64,000 bases of DNA from Ceratopteris richardii (Eukaryota; Streptophyta; Polypodiopsida; Polypodiales; Pteridaceae): positions 108,057,758-108,121,757 of the forward strand of contig CM035433.1 of the NCBI GenBank assembly GCA_020310875.1. The letters run 5' to 3'. Under the pieces are notes generated by a model that was given only the letters and a program-made list of their open reading frames with translations, did not search any database and was not told where the DNA came from. A program made the translations under genes and the position numbers. Positions 36,301 through 45,885 of the stretch are shown piece after piece. The stretch's first letter is position 1; each line of letters starts with the position of its first letter.

Positions 36301-39300
36301 TTAGGGATGATCTACGCAGTAAAGAAGTTTAGACACTACTTGTTGGCCAACAAATTCAAGTTCTTTACAGATCATCAAGCCCTATTATACTTAGTCAACA
36401 AACCATGTAACACAGGACGATTGATACGTTGGTTTCTATTACTCATGGAGTATGATTTTGAAGTAGTAGTCAGGAAAGGAAAGACACATCTTAGAGCTGA
36501 CCACCTTTCAAGATTAACCTCAGGAGAAGCTCCTCAAGGAGTAGCGGATGATCTCCCAGATGCATACTTGTTTAACCTTGAGATAGCACCAGAATGGGCT
36601 AAGCCTATAGTCCCTATTCTGACATACGGACCCAAGAATCCTAGGATAAAGATCAAAGAAGGAGAGATTACCAAGTCTCAGAGATACCAAATCATGGCAG
36701 GAAGCATATATAAACAGGATAATCAAAAGATTCTTGCTTGTTGTGTAGATGAATCAGAACATGCGAATTGGTTGCAATTAGCACACATAGGTGCACTAAA
36801 GAAACATTATTCAAAACATCGAACACTACAGACTCTGTAGAGATTGGCAGTATATTGGCCTACGATGGAAGCAGATGTCTACAAGTGGTGTAAGGAATGC
36901 CATGTTTGCTGTGAAAGACCACCAGTAGAGCATGCTACACTATATCACGTGTCTCTCACACCAGACTGGAGTGAACCTTTAGTGACATACTTGAGGACAA
37001 ACACATTCCCTCAAGGCATGACCTTAGCTCGACAACGCAGTCTAGAGCAGGAAGCTCAAGACTATTCACTTATTGGCGATAATTTATACAAAAGAGGACG
37101 AGATGGATATCTAAGACAATGTGTTCATGAGAGCGATTATCTGAGCATACTAGAGACTGCACATCAAGGTGTTGCAGGAGGTCATTTTGGACCCGATAGG
37201 ATAGTCAAAGCCATTCTCTTTGCAGGATTATGGTGGCCCACTCTTCACATGGATGCACATACCTATGTAAAGAGATGTGATGTGTGCCAAAGAACTCAGT
37301 TTCCTACTCGCAGAGATGAAATGCCATTGAAACCCATGATGGGCGGACGTGCATTTTCAAAGTGGGGTATAGACTTTGTAGGACCCATTAACCCCCCTGC
37401 AAAAGGTACACATGCGGAATACATTATTGTTGCCACAGATTATCTAACCAAATGGGTAGAGGCAAAAGCCACAAAAAAGAATGATGCTCACACGACTGCA
37501 AAATTCTTATTTGAAAATGTCTTTACAAGATATGGATTGCCTATAGAGTTAGTGAGCGATCGAGGCACTCACTTTCTAAACCAAGTCATTGGATATTTGT
37601 TACAGGATTTTATGGTGATTCACAAGAAATCTGCACCATATCATCCTCAGGCCAATGGTCAGGCTGAAAGCACTAACAAGATACTTTGTAACGTACTGAC
37701 GAAACTCGTGAGCAACAAACGTTCAGATTGGGACAAACAGTTACACCACGCTGTTTGGGCATATCGAGTGGCCTACAAGACCGTACTCAATGCAACTCCC
37801 TTTCAGATGGTTTTTGGTCAGAATGCTGTGCTTCCTTTGGACTTCTTGATACCGACACTTAAGGTTGCACAAGAACATTAGTGGACCGGCCATGAATTAT
37901 CAGCAAGAATAATGGACTTGGAACGATTAGGAGAAACTAGGCTGAAAGCAGCAGCAGGAATATACGCAGCGAAGAAGCGACAGAAAGCATATTTTGATGC
38001 ACATGTGAAAGATAAAGGTTTAAAAGAAGGAGATTTAGTTCTAGTGTATACGCTGAAACAGCACGCACGGAAGTTAGAAAAGCGAGGTTATGGACCTATG
38101 ATCATTAACAGACTTTCGACAAGTGGAGCAGTAGAGTTAGCCACCTTAGAAGGAGATATAATGCCTAATTACATTAGTGGCTGTAGAGTCAAGCTATATC
38201 AGGAACTTCTTACTGAGGATATGCTTAGACGACTCACATTGGCAAAGAAGCGTAAGGAGGAAGAAAATAGAATACGAGCTGAAGCTCAGGCAGAAGCCAT
38301 AGAACGCATTAAGCGCATGAAGCTAAGAAGACAAGGACTAGGGAGAGAACATTATAACCATCTGGAAACATCACCCAGATATCCCATGGCCATGTGTCAA
38401 GTAAAGTCAACCACTCATCCTAGCATAGTGGACAGGAGACCATTCATTACCGTTAGGCTAGAGCACGGCAACCCTTGCCAAGAACTCAGGGCTTTAATTG
38501 ACTCAGGTGCTGCGACTAGTGCGATTAGATGGTCCCACTATAAGGATTCAGGAATAGAAATGCGGCCAATTGAGGCATACCTCATAGGCCTAGAAGGCAT
38601 GGAAACCCCTTGCATGGGTGAGGTGGACCTTCCTATCCTCATTAAGGATGTGACCATGACAGCGAAGCTACTAGTGTGCCATGATGACGACCTGATAGAA
38701 CCCCTAATCCTTGGCCAAGATTGGCTATACGATCACTCAGTGGACCTAAATCTTAGACAAGGCTCCTTACAGATTGGAACCTTAGAGCAGAAGCGAGTGA
38801 TACCGCTTGACTTCCCTAATGGCATTCCGATTGAGGTTTGTAACCCTAGACCCTATGAAATGCATGCGACAGAAGACCGGAAGATCTTGGGTCAGACCAG
38901 TCACGTTACGTCTACACCAACCCACTCGGGCTTGGCTATGGACAGTTGTCAATCAGAAGGACGACCGGAGATCTTCCCTGGGACTTCCTGCAAACTAGAA
39001 GAGGCAGCTACCCATCCACTAGGGCAGATGGACACAATCAGCGGTCAGGTGGGTTGCATCAGCGGCCAAATGAGCACGACACCCTGCGGTGCTCATCCTT
39101 CCAAACTTGTTGCGGACTGGCCTAGATTAAAGTTAAAGAACGCATCACTTCATAATGGGCAGGTCACGCAAGTGTTGGATCTCTCTTCTTTTCCAAAGCA
39201 GAGCGTCCATCCGACCTCTCAACCTCAACAACAACAGAGTCAACCACGACGAAGGAACCCAGACCGACGGCAGTATCAGAAGACACAACAAGGAAAGCAG

Positions 39301-39813
39301 TTTGGACCACCCAAAGGAAGCGGCACCAGACAAATATGGGTGCCAAAAGGACAAAAAGCACCAAAGAACTCCAACCAAGCAGAGATCGACAAGAAAAAGG
39401 CAGAACAGAAACAGAATCAGTATCCACCATCCCCTCGACCTCCTTCTACAGGTCCGAGCATTCGACAAATTTGGATCGCCAAGAAATACCTTACCCATAG
39501 ACCCACACCCACACAGATTTGGGTACCCAAACCATGTATCATAGCTCAACCCTTAAGCCATGTAATATATACCCTTCACAAATCTTTCCATCCCTCAATA
39601 CCACCACCCCCGATACTACCTTTTGCCCCTCAGCAGAAACCCACCACCCCCTCAAAGACTCTTAGGAAATGGATACCGAAGAGTGTCCAACCGTCTTCCC
39701 CTAACCCATTGTCTAACAAAACTACCCCCCCGACTAACATACAACCTTGTACTAAATCACTAACCTTTAAACCTTGTAAAAATTCACCCACCATCATCAC
39801 ACATCACTCATAA
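30355..39813 (+). pseudogene. gag-pol polyprotein of element B (single frame with three TAG codons)
   Basis: 3152 codons in one frame, interrupted only by TAG at 35674, 36838 and 37879, each CAG in A. Approximate residues: gag 343-445; CCHC knuckles at 556, 753 and 783 with a degenerate one at 583; basic coiled-coil-like stretch near 870-900; retropepsin 1 with DSGA at 1220 and ILGRP 72 residues on; RT with YVDD at 1792-1795; RNase H about 1930-2060; H2C2 module 1 at 2108-2185 and module 2 at 2234-2311, both 78 residues; integrase D2340, D2402, E2438 (D-61-D-35-E); integrase C-terminal GYGPMII part; retropepsin-like domain 2 with DSGA at 2716 and ILGQDW 69 residues on; basic tail with four IWVPK-like motifs. 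All catalytic residues read here are intact apart from the stops. The product would make virus-like particles, reverse transcribe and integrate the element. Confidence 0.93.
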
Positions 39814-40010
39814 TCTCATCTCATCAAGAAATGTATGCTTAATATGAAACGTGTAGGTGTCTAGAGACCTGCACTAGTGCTGCAAGAAGCATTGCATCCA
39901 TCACATCACAGCACTTGGCTACACGGGTTACGCATCAGTTATGGAAAGGGATTGCGGTCTCACTTTAATGGGATCATAATTAATTTCCATGCTAATGTGT
40001 TAATCTTTTG

Positions 40011-40016
40011 TAGCAG
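40011..40016 (+). promoter_or_regulatory. Candidate 3' splice site before ORF2 of B
   Basis: TTAATCTTTTGTAGCAG ends 28 bases before the ORF2 ATG in the 230-bp gap between gag-pol and ORF2. It is conserved in A and, in a stronger form, in F. The rest of the gap (39814-40010) shows no gene. Confidence 0.45.
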
Positions 40017-40043
40017 ATCTTTCTCAATAGCGTATCAGTCATC

Positions 40044-43000
40044 ATGCAAACCGACGAAGGACCATCAGAAGCAGGCCCCAGCGTAGCTGCTGTGCCCCTC
40101 AATGTTTTACGAGCAGAATCCCACCCGACTGCTCCACCGCCAGAATTCCAAGGATTTCCAGGGCCCATGCCGATCGATAACCCACCTATGGGTTACACAG
40201 AAAAGATACACCGTAACTCTCACTGGTTTCAGGGACTTGCAGGACCCTTAGCGGACGCGGATTTTATATTTGAATCTAATTTGACATTTGATGACCGCAC
40301 TTGGGGAAAATATCAATTCTTCTCAAGAGAATTCGAAGGCCTACAGAACACCCAGGACTTAACTCATGTTTGGGCCAGAGCCGGCTTCACGGAGTATTTC
40401 AGTGATCCTCTGCCCAAACCTGACTTTTACAGGTGTTATTATTTAATCACTACTTTGCTGGCCTCAGAGAATAAGGATATCCCAGGAACTTTTATTTTGC
40501 CTTCTTTAGTGGATGATCCACCCTACAAAAGGTTTTATCTTTCGAAGGATTTAATCAGAGCTGCCATCAAAATTCATGGAACCCACACGCCCACAGATCG
40601 AGAAAGATTAATTCCAGACCCTATGAAACGTGGGGATGTTACTAAGTGGGAGGAGATCTCAGCAATTACACCTGAGCTGTCAAAGCCGCTACGGATATGC
40701 ATGCAACATTTTGCATTCCCTGCTCAGGACAGATTCACCATGCCACATAAAAGAATATGGTTTGGATTGTACTTAGCCTGTACTGGACCTCAGACTGTCG
40801 ATCTGGCGAGCTGGATCATTGATCAAATGTATTTGGCACAACACAGATGGGAACGAAAGAAAGTGCTTAATGGATGTTGTGCGCTGACAAGAATTGTTTA
40901 TATGTGCTTGGCTTATGACTTGCCAATTGAACGTGCATTAACAGGAGAAGAGCTGAAGGCATTCAAAGGAACGACGAAGAAAGCCAGGAAGCCCAGCAGA
41001 GCACGGGCAGGTAAGCGCATGAGAGGCACTATTCCTTGCCTTCAAGTGCCAGAGTCACCATCACCACAACCCTCCCCAGAGCAATCACCGACAGAAGCCG
41101 CTCCCACAGTACAACCCATTCGAATAAGGTTATCTAGACCAGTAGTAACGGAGGGCACTACCAGTACCGTTGCACCTCAGGCAGCTACAACCACAGAACC
41201 CACCACCACGACAACAGAAGCTCCCACCACTATTGGTGCGGAAGCCTTTTCTTTCCCAATACCACACATGGAAGCAGAACCAATAAACACAACGTTCGAT
41301 TTTGAAATGCCTGATGCATTCTCAAATGAGTTCCAGTTTTCAGAGGCACAGATGTTCTCTCAAGAATATGAACACCCCAGCTACCCTACCACACCGCGGG
41401 ATCAGCCACAGGGACAAGTTGTGTCGAGCTCTGATGACGAAAGAATAGCCACCGACGACGACGAAGGTGATGAGGAAGCCAGCCAGGGCACGCATGATTC
41501 CCAAGAACAAGGACAGGCAGACGGCCAAGGCCAACAAACCGATGCACACGGTGACACCAGCACGCATGAAGAGGAGACTTTCGAAGCAGCAGCTTACACA
41601 TTGGCAATCAAGAAATTATATCGTACAATGGAGAAAGTCTGGGCACGGAAGAAATTGACTGAAGAAGAGAGCCAAACCATAATCGAACAAGAACTCGTCT
41701 TCGGAGGGTTTGAAGAAGTCTACATCAGAGGGTTCAGAGAACTGGTCAAATCCATTGGCCCGGTCGAAGCACTGAGATATTTACAAAGGAAGCCACTCCC
41801 CCAATATGACCCTCGCAGAGTTCGCTTGTTATCGAAGCCCGGTGAATATATTCGAGTTCCGGTAGGTGCTCAATCATCCCACCAGGCGCAAGATGCACGC
41901 CTACGTCCGGAAAGATCCTTCACCGACGAAGCTATCCTAGTCGACTCCCCGCCACGTACTACCATTGTACATACTACCACTATCCTTGAAATAACATCCA
42001 CACCTTCTACTCCTCTCTCACCTCATGTTTCACCAACCCATCCTGTATCCCCTGCAAACCCACCTGCTTCTCCAACAGCCACACCAGTCCACGGCAACAT
42101 AGCCACCGCCTTTGCCCTGCCCATTCATACCACCATGCCCGCACCCACCCCACCTCGTCTACATGTTAACCCCTTAATCCCTTCATCCTTCCCATCCTTC
42201 CCCCCACCTTTAAGACACCCTTTCACCTTTCTAACCCCACTAACCTTCTCACCAGTTTCACCTCCCCAACCCACTATAACCCCTATTTCCCCTTTTCACC
42301 AAGCTGCTCCAGCCATCCCCCCTGTAAATTACTCTACATTTGTAAATCCCGTCTTCACACCTACACAACCACCCACATACACACCGCTTTTCACAGTCAC
42401 CGCACTTGACACGTCCAATGACATGGACATCTCACCACCCACCGCACCAGCACCCACTCCACTCACAGCACCATCATATTTAGGTACGTCACAATTTTCC
42501 ACGATCACCACTGCATCCACCTTCCCAATCCCATTCCCCATTCCCGCTGCATCTACTTCCACCGCATCCTCACTTAGCACTCCATTACTATCATCGCCAA
42601 CCATAGACACTGCACTTCAACAAATGTTCACATGCATGTCACAAGTACGAGATGAGTTTGCATCTCTTGGCAACAACTATCAACAGCTGCAGAGGACGAC
42701 AAATGAATTACAATCGCAGCTTAATTCATTATCAATCGAGAATGCCGCTTTGAATACGCGATACCAAGAACTAAGAGAGGCATATCATAAGCTAGAGCTA
42801 GAAAGTGAAGAGAAAACAAAAGAAGCCACTGCTGATCTGGACAACCTGCTTTGAGCCCAAACAATTAGGAACGCGACGCTGACCAGGAATATGGGCTTAC
42901 TCAGGAGACACCTAGCCGCAGCAAAAGAGGAGAACCAGAGACTCCAAGAGCAGAATAGAGAGAATTTGGAAGCGGCATTGGACCATCCAGAACAACCCTT

Positions 43001-44516
43001 AAGTCCTAGCAGATTCAAGGCAATCCCATCTGAATCGATGCGGATGTTGCTAGATGACCATGTTCGACTGCTAGAGGACTATGATCGAATGAACGAAGAG
43101 CATCAGAAGTTAAAAGAAGATCACAAGTTACTACAGCTCAGAGAACCGGCACCACAACAAGTACAAGTAGCAACAGAAGTACCAGAACCTGTGGACCCTG
43201 CTCTTGACATCTTAGAAGAACTCAACGCATTACGGGCCCAAGTAGCCACTCTCCAATCACGCATAGATGTATACGAAGCACCACCACGGCCTGATTCCCC
43301 ACCGGAGATCCCAGCTGACGACGAGAACATAACCATTCCGGTGGAGGAAACGTTTGAAGAAGCATAGGAGCCAATACCCATCCCAGGCGGACAAGTCACG
43401 GCCGAAGGCCAGATGACCTATGAACTTCCTACCCCCGCGTGGATGAAAACGATTGAGGAACTTGGAACGACACATTCAGCCAGAGTAGAGGCACAGTTGC
43501 ATGCCATGGCCATGATTGAAGAGAGAATCTTACAATCCCCCTTCTTTGCTCATTTAGCCCCCCGACGCTATATATCTGGGCATGAGCTGCAGTATAAACC
43601 GTACTTCATGTTAATGGCTGAATATCAGCTAGCTATAGAGAAAGAAACCGGCATGAAACCCACGCATGCTACACAATTCGAGCCGGCGGACTTGCCACCA
43701 AATGCGCAAAGAGGAGAGATCCATCAACCTGATTGGCGCAAAGACCTACTCCAGAAGTACCTAGAAATGATGAGCACATGGGTGAAAGCGCCTTTACATT
43801 TAAAGTATAATCCTTGCTGGGGACCAGTACCACGACGCCGCTCCTGGACTGCATTCGCTATCAAAGTACAAAACAATAGGCAGTGTCAGGATTGGCTGAA
43901 TTACCCCTACTTCAAGCCGCCCACCGAGTTGCCCACTGTTGGCTATATGATGGCTACAATCTGTCACTGGCTCCCTCGCCTGAAGCATATGGATGATATC
44001 GCAGCGCATATGACTGTCAAAATTTTTGACATGATGCAAATGATATTTAAAGTCTTCCGACGCGTCAAGGCACCGCATGTAAACACCCCGGGATTTGAGC
44101 ATGGTAACTTTGACCTAGTATACGACATGAGCACAACGCCATCGCTCCGGGTGTGTTATGCCTGGCACTATAGAATAAAATACCTCCCGGCGTGCTACAA
44201 GCAAACATTCGAAGAGATGTTCACCACCGGATTTTGGGAATACCATTCCGAGGTATTCATCAGCAGGCCCACACATTTATTGCAACTTTTTGCCTGCGAG
44301 CGAATGGTTTATTCCGCGCACTATCAACTCCCGCCACCCGACGAACTGCAACCGATCGACTGGGAGAAACTCGAGGCTGATCTGGCCCGAGGCATTCGAG
44401 TATCTGAGCACGCCCTCGCTCACGACCTCCTACAAAACTACATCCGGCAGAGCGCACAACAAGGTTCTGTCGAAGACCACAGAAGCGAGAGGGAGGGGGG
44501 TGTTGGAAGCAGTTAG
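40044..44516 (+). pseudogene. Downstream ORF2 of element B, 1490 codons with two stops
   Basis: One frame from ATG 40044 to TAG 44514-44516, broken by TGA at 42852 (CGA in A) and TAG at 43365 (TAC in A). Layout: conserved N-terminal region (residues ~1-330) with HFAFPAQDRFT, GLYLACTG and GCCALTRIVYMCLAYD; acidic Gln/Asp/Glu stretch near 460-510; second conserved helical patch near 520-620; long Pro/Thr/Ser-rich segment 640-850; heptad-like coiled coil 860-1050; conserved C-terminal part (PRRYISGHELQYKPYF, PRLKHMDDIAAH). The last codons cross the polypurine tract into the LTR. No signal peptide, transmembrane segment or known enzyme motif is visible, so calling it Env is unsupported. The function is unknown; conservation in A, B, C and F argues it matters to the element. 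Confidence 0.85.
44481..44500 (+). other. Polypurine tract of element B
   Basis: AGAAGCGAGAGGGAGGGGGG directly before the 3' LTR, apart from one C all purine. It is the expected primer for plus-strand DNA synthesis, and overlaps the end of ORF2. Confidence 0.85.
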
Positions 44517-45161
44517 AGGCACAGTCAGAGGCACAGACGACGTGGAAGCATGTAAAGACGGAGCAGGGAGCCAGTCGGATCATTTTTTCAAACAATTATG
44601 TTTTTATTACCTCTTCAAACATCCAACAATGATTTTCATCACTCTTGTAACATATGTAATATAGACAAAACCCCATTTTGTAATCCATAGCTCCATTTTG
44701 TGCAAGCCGAGGAGTCCTCGAGCTTGAGGAGCTTAGGTAGAATATGCGTACCAATTTTCGTTATTTTTAGACATCGTTTACCCTTCCAAATAGCCTCTAG
44801 GACCTATTTTTTAACTATGCCGGTCACTAGATGTGAAACCGGTCAAAACTAGTCTAGAAACTATAAAAAGAGCTAGAGAGCTCATTTTTGAGGTGGGTTC
44901 ATGTTGGCTAGTGTGAGCTTAGAGCTAGTTTGAGCTTGTAATAGTGATCTTGAGTAATAGAGCTAATTTCCCACCTTCCATTGTGTCTTGCTTGTCTCTT
45001 CATTGTGTGTGTGTATGTGTGTGTGCATCTTTGTGCTTCTCACCTTCACTCTCACATCATCTCACGTTCACGATCTTCATATCACTCCTATCTCTTCCAT
45101 GGATTGACATTAAGGAGGTGAAGCTTCTTAACGTGGTTCTCACCATTGTGCTAGAGCAACA
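44501..45161 (+). repeat. 3' LTR of element B
   Basis: 661 bp, differing from the 5' LTR at six positions by eye: C/T near the start, G/A in CCAACAATG, C/T in AATATGCG, T/C in GGTCACTAG, and two adjacent changes turning CCGCGG to CCATGG. Carries the ORF2 stop codon and the same TATA box (44862-44869). Confidence 0.95.
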
Positions 45162-45421
45162 CATGGTGAAGCACTCCTCGGCTGGAAAGGCGAAGTGTTG
45201 CATGATGGTGCGTAGGTAGAGGGCGATGGTAGGTGTCATAGCAACCATATCCTTTAACTTGTTAAGATCTTTGTGTTTCATTCCTCGAGGGATCAATGTT
45301 TCCTTCTCTCTGGGAATGTGCATGCCATGCATATCCAAGGCTTCCCGTACTATGTTGAGGGTAAGTTTAAATCTTTTCAATTCATGGCCTGGTGTTAGAG
45401 ATGGGAGAACAAATGTACTAT
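45162..45421 (-). pseudogene. Fragment C of a third gypsy lineage, ORF2 part 2
   Basis: Begins with the right CATGG target copy (45162-45166). The minus-strand frame encodes a stretch with HFAFPAEECFT and IPRGMKHKDLNKLK, aligning with F ORF2 (HFAFPAQDRFT). It precedes the 27153-27701 piece in the original gene. Its far end merges with the copia LTR of I at a shared TATCTTTGTAC-like word (45421-45432), suggesting a microhomology junction. Confidence 0.72.
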
Positions 45422-45885
45422 CTTTATCTTTGTACATTCTCTAATAATACATTCATTATTGTGTGTTGTGCTCCAAGCTTCTTCTTCTTCCTTGTGCTGT
45501 TCATGTGCTTCCGTAGACATCTAGCTCCAACAATTGGTATCAGAGTAGGTCACCACTTCATCTAGGGTGTTGTCTACACCTCTCCGGTTGCAGTCTCAGA
45601 TTCACACAAAATTTGGTGAGCATACTCAGGGTGTTTTAGAGATCAAAACAGCTTCTCTTTATGTGTTGAAATTGCCATCTGAGCTCGTTTCAACCTCTGA
45701 ATGCAGTATCGCAGTGCTTGTGCACACTATTTCATCTTTTTGTGCCAAAGGTATATACCTATTTTAGTTTGCCAGTATAAGCATCTCGAACTTTGCTACA
45801 GGTTTAGCAGAACTCATCTAGGTAGTTCCGTTAAACTTTTTGAGATAGAGTCAATTTTTTCATCAAGGTATTTTAGTCACCAACC

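Larger units (their letters stand above)
27702..45161 (+). mobile_element. Complete Ty3/gypsy LTR retrotransposon B (17,460 bp)
   Basis: Both LTRs are 661 bp, flanked by CATGG duplications. The parts, in order: tRNA-Asp PBS, leader, gag-pol frame, ORF2, polypurine tract. By eye the LTRs differ at six positions, all transitions, so it is the youngest datable insertion here. It lies in fragment C. Despite its youth, gag-pol has three TAG codons, all CAG in A, and ORF2 has a TGA (CGA in A) and a TAG. The length is large for Ty3/gypsy and comes from the long leader, the extended polyprotein and the 4.5 kb ORF2. Confidence 0.96.

Noticed and set aside
40044..44516. ORF2 as a viral envelope gene
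   Set aside because: No signal peptide, transmembrane helix or cleavage site visible; position after pol alone is not evidence of Env.
45057..45437. 126-codon minus-strand frame taken as one gene
   Set aside because: It crosses the junction between fragment C and the 3' LTR of B; only the part right of 45162 belongs to ORF2-like sequence.
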